Shown one piece after another: positions 1-9,901 of a stretch of 64,000 bases of DNA (position 1 is its first letter; each line of letters starts with the position of its first letter). The DNA lies in NCBI RefSeq assembly GCF_027912835.1, contig NZ_CP115768.1:1240001-1304000 (forward strand). The letters are read 5' to 3'. Source of the DNA: Paracoccus sediminicola (GTDB taxonomy: Bacteria > Pseudomonadota > Alphaproteobacteria > Rhodobacterales > Rhodobacteraceae). The notes under the pieces are model-generated. The model was not told where the DNA came from and searched no databases. It was given only the letters and a program-made list of their open reading frames with translations. Both the position numbers and the translations under genes were made by a program.

Positions 1-62
1 GGCAGCGGGGCAGCGCCGAGCGCGGCGATCCCGGCAATGGCGCTGAGCGAGGCAAGCCGCAT
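1..62 (-). CDS. Start of a secreted or membrane protein, truncated by the window edge
   Basis: Only about the first 20 codons are present. They begin with ATG seven bases downstream of the clpX stop and read MRLASLSAIAGIAALGAAPL, which looks like the basic start and hydrophobic core of a signal peptide. The gene lies on the clpX strand and so may be the last gene of the clpP-clpX transcription unit. The function cannot be told from so little sequence. Confidence 0.5.
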   Translation of the reverse strand, partial: MRLASLSAIAGIAALGAAPL

Positions 63-69
63 CGGCGCG

Positions 70-1332
<1,263 letters not shown>

Positions 1333-1460
1333 GCTTCGTCCTTAGTCCTGGGCGGGCGAGCCCTGCGGGCACCCCCAGATTTGGTCGGCCCATGTTAGGG
1401 GTGCTGCCCCCATGTCTCAATCCCCAAACCGCATCGCCGGGCACTTGGCCCGGCGCCGGA

Positions 1461-2093
1461 TCACTTCGATTCGGGATCGGCCTTGCCGCGCGGGCTCAGC
1501 ACTTCGTCGATGAGCCCCCATTCCTTCGCCTCTTCGGGCGACATGAAGCGATCACGCTCGAGCGCCTCCTCGACGGCTTTCAGCGTCTGTCCGGTATGGT
1601 GCACATAGATTTCGTTCAGGCGCTGCTTGAGCTTTTCGGTCTCGCGCGCATGGATCAGGATGTCGGTCGCCTGGCCCTGGAACCCACCCGAGGGCTGGTG
1701 AACCATGATGCGACTGTTGGGCAGCGCGTAACGCTGGCCCTTTTCGCCCGCGCAGAGCAGCAGCGATCCCATCGAAGACGCCTGCCCGATCACCAGCGTC
1801 GAGACGCGCGGGCGGATATACTGCATCGTGTCATAGATCGACAGCCCCGAGGTTACCACGCCGCCGGGGCTGTTGATATACATCGAGATTTCCTTGGACG
1901 GGTTTTCCGCCTCAAGGAACAGAAGCTGCGCGCAGATCAGCGTCGACATGCCGTCATGCACCGGCCCCGAAACGAAGATGATCCGCTCCTTCAGCAGCCG
2001 CGAGAAAATATCGTAGGCCCGTTCCCCGCGCGAGGTCTGTTCGACCACCATGGGGACGAGCGTATTCATGTAGTGTTCTGCCGGATCGCTCAT
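1461..2093 (-). CDS. clpP: ClpP, ATP-dependent Clp protease proteolytic subunit
   Basis: Serine peptidase that forms the tetradecameric chamber of ClpXP/ClpAP. The start chosen gives [20 protein letters not shown], preceded by a GGAAG ribosome site. A longer frame upstream has no family similarity. Catalytic Ser107 sits in GQASSMGS and His132 in MVHQPSGG; the Asp is expected near 181. The 210-residue length fits. It is transcribed divergently from pth and upstream of clpX. Confidence 0.98.
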   Translation of the reverse strand: MSDPAEHYMNTLVPMVVEQTSRGERAYDIFSRLLKERIIFVSGPVHDGMSTLICAQLLFLEAENPSKEISMYINSPGGVVTSGLSIYDTMQYIRPRVSTLVIGQASSMGSLLLCAGEKGQRYALPNSRIMVHQPSGGFQGQATDILIHARETEKLKQRLNEIYVHHTGQTLKAVEEALERDRFMSPEEAKEWGLIDEVLSPRGKADPESK

Positions 2094-2258
2094 CAATCTT
2101 CCTTGCCCGATTGCCTCTGCCCTGTCGAGTCGAGGACGCAAGGGACCTCGTGTCAGAGCGGTCTTCTACCTACCAAAGGTTGACAGAGTCTTAGTAACGC
2201 CCGATCTCATCCGCAAGGGATGCGAAGCATTTGAAAGAGATCGCCTGAAGGAGCCGAA

Positions 2259-2975
2259 ATGAAACTGATCGTGGGGCTTGGCAATCCGGGACCGAAATAC
2301 GCCGGAAATCGCCATAATATCGGCTTCATGGCCGTGGACCGCATCGCGGAGGATCACGGTTTCGGAACGTGGCGCGCGCGGTTGCAGGGGCAGATGACCG
2401 AAGGCCGGCTTGGCGATGAGCGGGTGGCGCTGCTGAAACCCGGCACCTTCATGAATCTCTCCGGTCAGTCGGTGGGCGAGGCGATGCGCTATCTCAAGCT
2501 CGGCCCGGGTGACGTCATCGTCTTTCATGACGAGCTGGACCTTGCGCCCGGCAAGTGCCGCGTGAAAACCGGCGGCGGGCATGCCGGGCATAACGGGCTG
2601 CGCTCGATTCATCAGCATATCGGCGAGGCGTATCAGCGGGTTCGGCTGGGGATCGGACATCCGGGCCACAAGGACAGGGTCGCGCCCTATGTGCTCTCGG
2701 ATTTCGCCAAGGCAGATGCGGCCTGGCTGGACGATCTTCTGCGCGGCATCTCGGACGGGGCGGAGGCTCTGGCAGCGGACGATGCGCCGGGGTTTCAGAA
2801 CAAGGTGGCGTTGCGGGTCAACCCGGGGCGCGCTGAACCCTCACACCGCGCAACCGGATCGCCCGCGACACCGTCAGAGAAAGCGTCTGCGGCCCCGGCG
2901 GATCGCGCGGCCGAACCGGACCAGCCACAAAGCTTCGCCGACAAGCTGCAATCCCTCGCCAGCCGGTTTCGCTGA
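2259..2975 (+). CDS. pth: Peptidyl-tRNA hydrolase
   Basis: Cleaves peptidyl-tRNA released from stalled ribosomes and recycles tRNA. The family signature is visible at the N-terminus (LIVGLGNPGPKYAGNRHN, catalytic His19), with the downstream FMNLSGQSV and GGGHAGHNGLRS segments. At 238 residues it is longer than the roughly 190-residue core; the last 45 or so residues are a Pro/Ala/Glu-rich tail. A short purine-rich GGAG lies upstream of the ATG. It is divergent from clpP. Confidence 0.97.
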   Translation: MKLIVGLGNPGPKYAGNRHNIGFMAVDRIAEDHGFGTWRARLQGQMTEGRLGDERVALLKPGTFMNLSGQSVGEAMRYLKLGPGDVIVFHDELDLAPGKCRVKTGGGHAGHNGLRSIHQHIGEAYQRVRLGIGHPGHKDRVAPYVLSDFAKADAAWLDDLLRGISDGAEALAADDAPGFQNKVALRVNPGRAEPSHRATGSPATPSEKASAAPADRAAEPDQPQSFADKLQSLASRFR

Positions 2976-3097
2976 GACCATACATTCGTCCGGCGCGTCG
3001 CGTCATCCGGCCCTGCGCCCGGTGTTCGCACCCTTTACACCACCGCGCGAAAGCGTGAGGCTGAAGGTCAACCGCACCCAGCGTGAGAGGCCCGCTC

Positions 3098-3469
3098 ATG
3101 GAACCATCGCTGAACGTTCTGGGCGGCCCGCTCGAGGCCTGCTCGATGGACCCGCTGACCGGGTTCTATCGCGACGGCTGCTGCAACACCGGCCCCGAGG
3201 ATCGGGGCAGCCACACGGTCTGCGTCATCGTCACGGCAGAGTTCCTGGCCCTGTCGAAATATCTGGGCAATGACCTGTCGACACCGCGCCCGGAATTCCG
3301 TTTTTCCGGCCTGACACCCGGCGATCGCTGGTGCCTCTGCGCGGCACGGTTTCTTCAGGCAGCACAGGAATATGCGGCGCCGAAAGTGGTGCTCGAGGCC
3401 ACCCATGCACGGGCAATTGAAGTCGTCCCGCTGGAACTTTTGCACGCCCACGCCGTCGAGAACCGGTAA
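3098..3469 (+). CDS. DUF2237 family protein
   Basis: A 123-residue conserved protein of unknown biochemical role. It starts MEPSLNVLGGPLEACSMDPLTGFYRDGCC and has several conserved Cys, including GRDGCC-type and CLCA segments that could bind metal or be redox-active. The internal ATG was chosen over a start five codons upstream because family members begin with this LNVLGGPL block. It follows pth by about 120 bp and may be cotranscribed. The family assignment comes from recognised sequence pattern; the function is not established. Confidence 0.85.
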   Translation: MEPSLNVLGGPLEACSMDPLTGFYRDGCCNTGPEDRGSHTVCVIVTAEFLALSKYLGNDLSTPRPEFRFSGLTPGDRWCLCAARFLQAAQEYAAPKVVLEATHARAIEVVPLELLHAHAVENR

Positions 3470-3491
3470 CCGGACACATCACGAGACCCGA

Positions 3492-4133
3492 ATGCTCCGC
3501 CCTGCCCTTCGCCGACATATGGCCACGATATTGCTGGCCGCCTTTGCAGCCCTTCCCGCCCTGGCTCTCGATCAGGCGGGCAACGGGGATTTCACACTCG
3601 ACGACGGCGCTGCCCTTCATGCTGCAGATGCCGACAAGCTTTCGCTGCTCGATCTGCATGTCGGCGCTGCGCTGCGCGAGGCTCTGAGCGGCGGCGAGAA
3701 CGGCGATGTGGCGCAGCTTGTCGAGGCGCTTGGCGGCCGCCCCTTGCCGATGAGCGAGGCGCGGGCGGCGCTAGAGGGCGATTGGAAATGCCGGATGATG
3801 AAGGCAGGCGATCTGTCACCGCTGGTGGTCTATGACGATTTTGATTGCCGCATCCGGGGCAACAGCTTCGAGAAGCTCAGCGGCTCTCAGCGCACGCGCG
3901 GCACGCTTCACGAAGATGACGGCCGGGTGGTCTATCTGGGCACGGGCTTCGTGGCGGGAATCGACGTCCCCGCCTATCCCGATCTGCCCGCAGCTCCGCT
4001 GGGCAGCGCCGCGTCCGGGCAGATCTGGGCCGATATCGGCATCGTCGAGGCGGTCTCGGACCGAAAAGCGCGGATCATCTTTCCGGACCCGGATCTCGAA
4101 TCGCGGATGAACCTGCTCTTTCTGACCCGTTAA
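3492..4133 (+). CDS. DUF4893-like secreted protein
   Basis: A 213-residue protein with a clear N-terminal signal peptide: basic MLRPALRRH, then a hydrophobic run ending in LPALALD. The mature part contains WKCRMMK and DDFDCRI, two Cys that could form a periplasmic disulfide, matching my recollection of DUF4893. It starts 22 bp after the DUF2237 gene, so the two are probably cotranscribed. Its stop codon overlaps that of trpB tail to tail inside the palindrome GTTAAC. No function can be assigned. Confidence 0.75.
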   Translation: MLRPALRRHMATILLAAFAALPALALDQAGNGDFTLDDGAALHAADADKLSLLDLHVGAALREALSGGENGDVAQLVEALGGRPLPMSEARAALEGDWKCRMMKAGDLSPLVVYDDFDCRIRGNSFEKLSGSQRTRGTLHEDDGRVVYLGTGFVAGIDVPAYPDLPAAPLGSAASGQIWADIGIVEAVSDRKARIIFPDPDLESRMNLLFLTR

Positions 4134-5356
4134 CCGCCCGCGTCGATCTCCACCCCGAGATTCTTCGCGACGGTGAAGATATCCTTGTCGCCACGCCCCG
4201 ACAGGTTCAGCACGATGAGGTGATCCTTCGGAAGATCCGGGGCGATCTTGGTGATGTGGGCAAGCGCGTGACTCGGTTCGAGGGCCGGGATGATGCCTTC
4301 GGTCCAGCATAAAAGCTGGAACGCCTCCAGCGCCTCATCATCCGTGACATAGACATATTCCGCACGTCCCTGTTCGTGCAGCCAGGCATGTTCCGGCCCG
4401 ATGCCGGGATAGTCCAGCCCGGCGCTGATCGAATGCCCGTCAAGGATCTGCCCGGCCTCGTCCTGCAACAGATAGGTGCGGTTGCCATGCAGAACCCCTG
4501 CCCGCCCGCCGGTCAGCGAGGCGCAATGTTCCATTCGCTCATCGACGCCGTGGCCGCCTGCCTCGACCCCGATGATCCGCACCTCGGGATCGTCGAGAAA
4601 CGGGTGGAACAGCCCCATCGCGTTCGATCCCCCGCCGATGCAGGCGATGACCGTATCGGGCAGCCGACCTTCGGCGCGCATGATCTGGTCCCGCGTCTCG
4701 CGCCCGATCACCGCCTGGAAATCGCGCACCATGCGCGGATAGGGATGCGGCCCGGCCACCGTGCCGATGCAATAGAAGGTGTCGCGCACATTGGTCACCC
4801 AATCGCGCAGCGCATCGTTCATCGCATCCTTCAGCGTCCCCTTGCCCGAACTGACCGAGACCACCTCGGCCCCCAGAAGACGCATCCGGAACACATTCGG
4901 CGCCTGACGCTCGACATCCTTCGCCCCCATATAGACCACGCATTTCAACCCGAAGCGCGCGCAGACCGTTGCGGTGGCGACGCCGTGCTGCCCGGCCCCG
5001 GTCTCGGCGATGATCCGGGTCTTGCCCATGCGCCGCGCCAGCAGGATCTGGCCCAGCACGTTGTTGATCTTGTGGCTGCCGGTGTGGTTCAGCTCTTCGC
5101 GCTTGAGATAGATCTTCGCCCCGCCGAGTTCTTCGGTCAGGCGCGGCGCGAAATAAAGCGGGCTGGGCCGGCCCACGTAATGTTCCCAGAGATCCGACAT
5201 CTCGGCCGCAAAGTCGGGATCGTTGCGCGCCCGGTCATATTCCGCCTCGAGATCGAGGATCAGTGGCATCAGCGTCTCGGATACGAAGCGCCCGCCGAAA
5301 ATCCCGAAGCGCCCCTGCTCGTCCGGGCCCTGGCTAAGAGAATTGATCCGCTCCAT
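4130..5356 (-). CDS. trpB: Tryptophan synthase beta chain
   Basis: PLP enzyme that condenses indole with L-serine to give tryptophan, working as an alpha2beta2 complex with TrpA. The PLP lysine is Lys96 in HTGSHKINN, and the phosphate-binding GGGSNAMG loop and the C-terminal SGRGDKD are present. Of two adjacent ATGs the second was chosen, because AGGAGG lies six bases upstream of it; an apparent extension further upstream is not family-like. The length of 408 residues is normal. trpA and trpF, often adjacent in alphaproteobacteria, are not in the window. Confidence 0.98.
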   Translation of the reverse strand: MERINSLSQGPDEQGRFGIFGGRFVSETLMPLILDLEAEYDRARNDPDFAAEMSDLWEHYVGRPSPLYFAPRLTEELGGAKIYLKREELNHTGSHKINNVLGQILLARRMGKTRIIAETGAGQHGVATATVCARFGLKCVVYMGAKDVERQAPNVFRMRLLGAEVVSVSSGKGTLKDAMNDALRDWVTNVRDTFYCIGTVAGPHPYPRMVRDFQAVIGRETRDQIMRAEGRLPDTVIACIGGGSNAMGLFHPFLDDPEVRIIGVEAGGHGVDERMEHCASLTGGRAGVLHGNRTYLLQDEAGQILDGHSISAGLDYPGIGPEHAWLHEQGRAEYVYVTDDEALEAFQLLCWTEGIIPALEPSHALAHITKIAPDLPKDHLIVLNLSGRGDKDIFTVAKNLGVEIDAGG

Positions 5357-5455
5357 CATGCGCCTCCTATGCGTTGCGCCGGTGGTATCGAAACGCCGCT
5401 GCGCGGGCAAGCCGGGCTTGCGCAACATTCCGTCGCAGGCTAGCACGTCGCGGTC

Positions 5456-5545
5456 GGAGGAGTGGCAGAGTGGTTTAATGCACCGGTCTTGAAAACCGAC
5501 GTGGGGGAGACTCCACCGTGGGTTCGAATCCCACCTCCTCCGCCA
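5456..5545 (+). tRNA. tRNA-Ser (anticodon TGA)
   Basis: A 90-nt class II tRNA. The acceptor stem GGAGGAG pairs with CTCCTCC, with discriminator G and an encoded CCA. The anticodon loop CTTGAAA gives anticodon TGA (UCA codons). There is a long variable arm (GTGGGGGAGACTCCAC) and the T arm GGGTTCGAATCCC. tRNA-Ser genes are common island integration sites, and accessory DNA begins downstream, but I could not find a second copy of its 3' end in the window. Confidence 0.98.
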
Positions 5546-6150
5546 CTATCACCATTTCGAACCCGTTCATGCCGCGCGTCCGAGGCAGAATTTCCACTGT
5601 TTTCAAAGGGGTTTGCCGGATGGGTGCGAACTGCTGAGACGCGGGGCCGCAGCGATTTCCGTCTCTGTATGGCCGGCAGTCTCTGGTCGGGCGAACCGCG
5701 TCGATTCCGGTTCGGTTGAAAATTTCTGCGCCTTTCCAATGGTCTGCCTCGCAACCCCGCCAAAACTGCACGCCATGTTTCCAATGCTATCGACCGAAAC
5801 AGAGACCGAACATGCAGGAGGCGTAGCCGCGAGGTACGCTGGCCGACTGGCGCGTAGTTATGGCGGTGAACTCAACACCGTGGAAGTTGGTCTGATACGA
5901 GAGCAACATCCGCAGCGTGAACGCGGAACGCCAGTCTTACGGTCGCCCGGTGAACGCTTGCCTGCGCAACGCATGACACGGGTCGAAAGCGCTTTCCATG
6001 AGCCAAATGGCTTCATGCGCGAAGGCATGATTTGCTGGCTGACGGGGAGCCTCTGGGCTGTTAGTCGTGAAGCCGACGAAAGCCGAACCGTTGCGCATGT
6101 CTCAACGAAACCTATAGGTCTCGAGCGAGAGTAACGAAAGGGAAGTAATA
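5546..6150 (+). other. 605-bp stretch without a convincing gene
   Basis: No reading frame here has protein-like composition. A 173-codon frame (5613-6134) has no recognisable family, no good ribosome site and erratic codon use. The last 30 bases become purine-rich and carry AAGGGAAG just before the GTG of the next gene. The stretch may be the scar or left flank of an island inserted next to tRNA-Ser, but no repeat supports that. Confidence 0.5.
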
Positions 6151-7284
6151 GTGGCTTCTAGAGCGTTTCAGCCAGAATCAGAATTCGAGCGGCAACTGGT
6201 TGACGCACTGAGTGAGGTTGGCATTCAGGTAGTTCCAGGCTTTCGAGTAAAAACCGGCGATAATCGTTGGTTTCAGACAGATATCTATATTTCCTCACCC
6301 CAAAGAGCGGTCGTTGAGATCAAGTCTTTGGGCTTGCGATCGGCGCGTATGGTTCTTTCCCAAGCGCGAAGCCAGATGGAGGCTGTTCGCGAGGCATTCG
6401 AAGATCAAGTAATTTGCATTGTAGTGCTCTTTGGCTCCGAGCAGCCCAAGGGTATCACGGCTGAAGAAGCGGACTGGCTTGAAATCGTGGCTGCACCTGG
6501 CGAGGATGGCGCATTAGTTGCTGCACGCACTATCAGAGAGCGCCTGTTCGCGCCGATTCCGGCGGATCGCCTCGCTATGCTGAGCAGTGAGCAACTGGCG
6601 GACTCCCTTCCAGGGACTGGGCCTCTTGCGGATGTCTTGGTGAATTTCCGAACTCGGATTCCAGATGAAGCATTTCAAGTGTTGAGGCTAGAGGGCGAGA
6701 ATTTCTTCAGGGAATACGCCAGCGGACACTATACTACGTCTGCTCTTTGCGTTGGGCGCATGCTAGAATTTGTAGTATACACACTGGCGAAGGCCTGGAA
6801 TGTTCCCATCAGCAAGCGAACCATCAAGCTTCTCGAGGATCTCGAAGGCAAGTTCAACGCACTCTCAAAATCGATCGTTGAGTATGCGTATGCTGAAAGT
6901 GCATCCGAAAAGGAAAAGGCCGAAGGAATCCTCCGAAAGGAGGTTGCAAACTTCAACGCGAGTTTGGCCGAGTCTACGATGTTGTTGCATAGGGATCATG
7001 AGAAAATCGATACTGATTACCCGATCAATATCCTGTCGATTCTGAGGGATATCAGAAAGAGATTCGCGAGGATTGAGACTGTCAGAAAAGAGGTCGACGT
7101 CCTTTCCAAAGGCAGCCTGATCGCCGACGTTCAAAGCATGCGAAACCGCGCCGCGCACGCGGACACATCGGGCACTCGCACGGAATATGACCAGGCAGAT
7201 ATCGACTCGATGCTCGAGAACCTTCGCGCCATCCTTTTCCATTTGGGAAATATCGCCGACGCAATCGACCGAGAGTCTGCGTAA
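6151..7284 (+). CDS. Predicted PD-(D/E)xK nuclease with HEPN-like C-terminal domain
   Basis: A 377-residue protein starting at GTG behind an AAGGGAAG ribosome site. The N-terminal domain (about 10-150) has the layout of a PD-(D/E)xK nuclease: Asp44 in QTDIYI, then Glu56 and Lys58 in VVEIKS, then alternating strands including VICIVVLFG. The middle and C-terminal part is helical (about 185-370), with a coiled-coil-rich section and RNRAAH at 331-336, matching the HEPN RNxxxH motif and resembling DUF4145-type domains. This pairing suggests a nucleic-acid-cutting defence or abortive-infection protein; that is inference. Base composition is lower in GC than the neighbours, consistent with transfer. 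It lies just outside the recombinase operon, so it may be host-side or prophage cargo. Confidence 0.65.
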   Translation: MASRAFQPESEFERQLVDALSEVGIQVVPGFRVKTGDNRWFQTDIYISSPQRAVVEIKSLGLRSARMVLSQARSQMEAVREAFEDQVICIVVLFGSEQPKGITAEEADWLEIVAAPGEDGALVAARTIRERLFAPIPADRLAMLSSEQLADSLPGTGPLADVLVNFRTRIPDEAFQVLRLEGENFFREYASGHYTTSALCVGRMLEFVVYTLAKAWNVPISKRTIKLLEDLEGKFNALSKSIVEYAYAESASEKEKAEGILRKEVANFNASLAESTMLLHRDHEKIDTDYPINILSILRDIRKRFARIETVRKEVDVLSKGSLIADVQSMRNRAAHADTSGTRTEYDQADIDSMLENLRAILFHLGNIADAIDRESA

Positions 7285-7352
7285 GGAGGCACGTCGGTCG
7301 GGTCGATACTCGGACTTGAGACGTGTCTCTGAAATGCAAGGCAGAGCAAGGC

Positions 7353-7736
7353 TTAGCCGAACACTCGCGCCGGCTGCTCGTCCCACGGCAGGGATGCGAC
7401 GAAGCACAGGTCGTAGAGGCTGATCGCGCTGGGCTCGCGGCGCACGACCAGCCGCTCGAGGACGTCCGGCGCCAGCCATGCGAGGCGTAGGAGGCGGCTG
7501 ACATAGCGGTCGGACAGCCCCTCCTCGGCGGCGAGATCGGCGATGGTGGTGACCTCGCCGCGCTCCATCCGCTTCCGCCACGCCCATGCCCGGCCGATGG
7601 CGCGCAGCACGTAGGGATCCTGTCCCGGCGGAGGCTCCGACGCCTCGATGTCCTTCGGCGGCAGGATACGGGGCCGGCCGCCGCGTTTGCGGACCGTGAG
7701 CGGGATGTGGATGCGGATGGTCTCGTTCGCGGGCAT
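7353..7736 (-). CDS. Helix-turn-helix protein of the recombinase operon
   Basis: A 127-residue protein with the HTH-like segment TIADLAAEEGLSDRYVSRLLRLAWLAPDV around residues 63-92, similar in style to ParB/KorB-type HTH segments. The N-terminus is basic and Pro-rich. The ATG overlaps the recombinase stop by one base (TGATG), so translation is probably coupled. It may act as a recombination directionality or regulatory factor for the serine recombinase; that role is inferred only from position. Confidence 0.75.
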   Translation of the reverse strand: MPANETIRIHIPLTVRKRGGRPRILPPKDIEASEPPPGQDPYVLRAIGRAWAWRKRMERGEVTTIADLAAEEGLSDRYVSRLLRLAWLAPDVLERLVVRREPSAISLYDLCFVASLPWDEQPARVFG

Positions 7737-9061
7737 CAGGCGGCGTCCTCCTGCGCGGGCGTCATCAGGCTCGCCAGCGCGCCGTGCCCGTCATGGCGCA
7801 GGTCGATGTCCAACCCGTCCTCGCCCACCGTCACGCGCGCCACGAGCAGTTGGACGACGCGGGCTTGCTCGGCCGGGATCAGCGCCTTCCAGAGACCGTC
7901 GAACTGCGTCAGTGCGGCGGTCACGGTGCCCTCGTCGAGGTCGGGCCGCTCCTTCTTCAAGGCGCGCGCGGTGCGCGCGATGATCTCCGGCGTGCGCAGC
8001 AGCCGCCGGATTTCTCCGATAACCGCTTCCTCGACCATGGCGGCGGGCAGCCGCTGCGGCCCGCGCAGCTCGGCCGTCGGGCGCTTCTGGATCACGTCCA
8101 TCGAGACGTAGTAGCAGTACCGCCTGTTCCCCTTCTTCGTGTGGTGCGGGGTCATCGCGGCGCCAGTCTCGGTGAAGATCAGCCCGCGCAGCAGCGCCGG
8201 TTCGGTGCTCCGGGTGCGTCCGGCCCGCTGGTTTCGGTTGCCGGCCAGCACGGCATGGGCCGCGTCCCACAACGCTGCATCCACGATGGGCTCGTGCATG
8301 CCGGGATAGGTCTCGTCCTTGTGGGTGATCTCGCCGCGGTAGATGCGGTTGTGCAGCAGCTTGTAGAGCGCCCCGCGGTCGATGGGCCGGCCGCGCTTGG
8401 ACCGGATGCCGCGGGCGTTCAGTTCCCGGATCACGGCAGCGGTGGAATCCGAGCGCGCGAAGAGCTCGAACATGGTCCGGACCTGCGCCGCCTCGGCCTC
8501 GTTCACGATCAGCTTGCGGTCGACCACGTCGTAGCCGAGCGGCACGTAGCCGCCCATCCACATGCCCTTCTTCTTCGAGGCAGCGACCTTGTCGCGGATC
8601 CGTTCGCCGATCACCTCGCGCTCGAACTGGGCGAAGCTGAGCAGGATGTTCAGCGTCAGCCGGCCCTTCGATGTGGTCGTGTTGAAGGACTGAGTGACGG
8701 ACACGAAGGTGACGCCGTGGCGGTCGAAGATCTCGACCAGCTTGGAGAAATCCATCAGCGCCCGGCTGAGGCGGTCGATCTTGTAGACCACGACCACGTC
8801 GATCAGCCCGTCCTCGACATCGGCGATCAGCTGCTTTAGCGCGGGGCGGTCCAGCGTGCCGCCGGAGAATCCGCCGTCATCGTACCGCTCGCGCAGGCAC
8901 GCCCAGCCCTCGGCGCGCTGGCTGGCGATGTAGGCCTCACAGGCCTCGCGCTGCGCGTCGAGGCTGTTGAACTCCATGTCGAGCCCTTCCTCGCTCGACT
9001 TGCGGGTGTAGATGGCGCAGCGCAGGCGGCGCGCCGGTTCGGTCTGGGACTTTCTGGTCAT
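7736..9061 (-). CDS. Large serine recombinase (phage integrase type)
   Basis: A 441-residue site-specific recombinase. The N-terminal resolvase domain has the catalytic Ser in AIYTRKSSEEGLD (residues 17-28) and the YKIDRLSR helix. The recombinase domain follows (GYVPLGYDV... ALYKLLHNRIYRGEI), then a C-terminal region with a reduced zinc-ribbon-like part and a helical end. The ATG overlaps the upstream DUF2924 stop by 4 bp. It is the likely integrase of the prophage. Serine integrases sit next to attP, which would place one prophage end near 7285-7352. Confidence 0.95.
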   Translation of the reverse strand: MTRKSQTEPARRLRCAIYTRKSSEEGLDMEFNSLDAQREACEAYIASQRAEGWACLRERYDDGGFSGGTLDRPALKQLIADVEDGLIDVVVVYKIDRLSRALMDFSKLVEIFDRHGVTFVSVTQSFNTTTSKGRLTLNILLSFAQFEREVIGERIRDKVAASKKKGMWMGGYVPLGYDVVDRKLIVNEAEAAQVRTMFELFARSDSTAAVIRELNARGIRSKRGRPIDRGALYKLLHNRIYRGEITHKDETYPGMHEPIVDAALWDAAHAVLAGNRNQRAGRTRSTEPALLRGLIFTETGAAMTPHHTKKGNRRYCYYVSMDVIQKRPTAELRGPQRLPAAMVEEAVIGEIRRLLRTPEIIARTARALKKERPDLDEGTVTAALTQFDGLWKALIPAEQARVVQLLVARVTVGEDGLDIDLRHDGHGALASLMTPAQEDAA

Positions 9062-9555
9062 CGGGCGCCTCCGGTCCGATCGAGCCCGAAGAACCGCCAG
9101 CCATTCCAGTGTGCGCCGGTGATCGCGCGCACGGCGGCCGAGAGCGACTTGAAGCGCCGGCCCTGCCATTCGAAGCCGTCCGCCAGAACGGTGACCATGT
9201 GCTCCTTGCCACCCCACTCGCGGACCAGCTTCGTGCCGGGCGCTGGCTTGCGCGGATCCGCCACCATGCCGCCCAGCTTGCCGTTCATGACCTCGTCGGC
9301 CAGCGCATCGAGCGTGCGGCGCGTCTCCCGGCGCAGCCCGCCATGGGCCAGTTCCTGGATGCGGTAGCCAAGCCGAAGCTCGAGGTGGCCGCGGCTGGCG
9401 TTCGGCGCGCGTTCCCCGAAGATGGCCTGCCACTTCTCCTGCAACTCAGGCACCGTCATCGCCTTAAGCGCCGACAGTTCGGCCAGGACGTCGATCATCT
9501 TCGCCTGGCGCGCGGGCGCAGCCTTCGTGCCTGATTTCCTTGTGCTTTTCCTCAT
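9058..9555 (-). CDS. DUF2924 family protein
   Basis: A 165-residue protein with the family core: a helical part (LSALKAMTVPELQEKWQAIFG) followed by a small beta-rich DNA-binding-like module (GFEWQGRRFKSLSAAVRAITG, NGWRFFGL). The N-terminus is Lys/Arg-rich. DUF2924 genes regularly precede serine recombinases in alphaproteobacterial prophages, and here both ends overlap neighbours by 4 bp. An accessory role in recombination is likely but not shown. Confidence 0.9.
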   Translation of the reverse strand: MRKSTRKSGTKAAPARQAKMIDVLAELSALKAMTVPELQEKWQAIFGERAPNASRGHLELRLGYRIQELAHGGLRRETRRTLDALADEVMNGKLGGMVADPRKPAPGTKLVREWGGKEHMVTVLADGFEWQGRRFKSLSAAVRAITGAHWNGWRFFGLDRTGGAR

Positions 9556-9770
9556 GCGTCGTCTCCAACTCGGTTGCGAACCTTTCTCCGACGACGGCGT
9601 CTGAGGGCGAGAATGTCCAGCGAACTGTCTCCGTCGAACGGAGAATTCTCGTTCGTTTTCGGCGGGTTGCTGCGCGCGATGGCGCCGACGAGGATGCCGG
9701 CCAGTTCCGCCAGCCGCTCATCGGTGGTGAGCGTGTCGGCGGGCGGCGCGAAAGTGATGTCGTCTGGCAT
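9552..9770 (-). CDS. Small hypothetical protein, first gene of recombinase operon
   Basis: A 72-residue protein starting MPDDITFAPPADTLTTDERLAELAGILVGAIAR and ending in a highly basic RRRRRRKVRNR stretch. Its stop overlaps the DUF2924 start by 4 bp, which is the best evidence that it is real. The function is unknown; the Arg-rich tail suggests nucleic acid contact. Confidence 0.7.
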   Translation of the reverse strand: MPDDITFAPPADTLTTDERLAELAGILVGAIARSNPPKTNENSPFDGDSSLDILALRRRRRRKVRNRVGDDA

Positions 9771-9901
9771 GGGGAGCGAACCTCCTGAGGCGGTTTGCTC
9801 CTTCGTGGCGGCGTGCGGCGTGGAAGTTCAAGTCAAAACAGGTTGCTTTCGCAGTTGCGAGTAATGCGGCGTGTAGAGTGGTACTCGAACCTAGAAAAAA
9901 C

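Noticed and set aside
5456..5545. tRNA-Ser 3' end as prophage attachment core
   Set aside because: No second copy of the tRNA 3' sequence was found in the window and the integrase is a serine, not a tyrosine, recombinase.
5613..6134. 173-codon open frame after the tRNA gene
   Set aside because: No ribosome site, no recognised family, and composition unlike a protein; treated as non-coding.
7312..7325. Shared GGACTTGA near 7316 and near 49552 as attachment sites
   Set aside because: Eight bases is too short to be meaningful in 64 kb and the flanks do not match.
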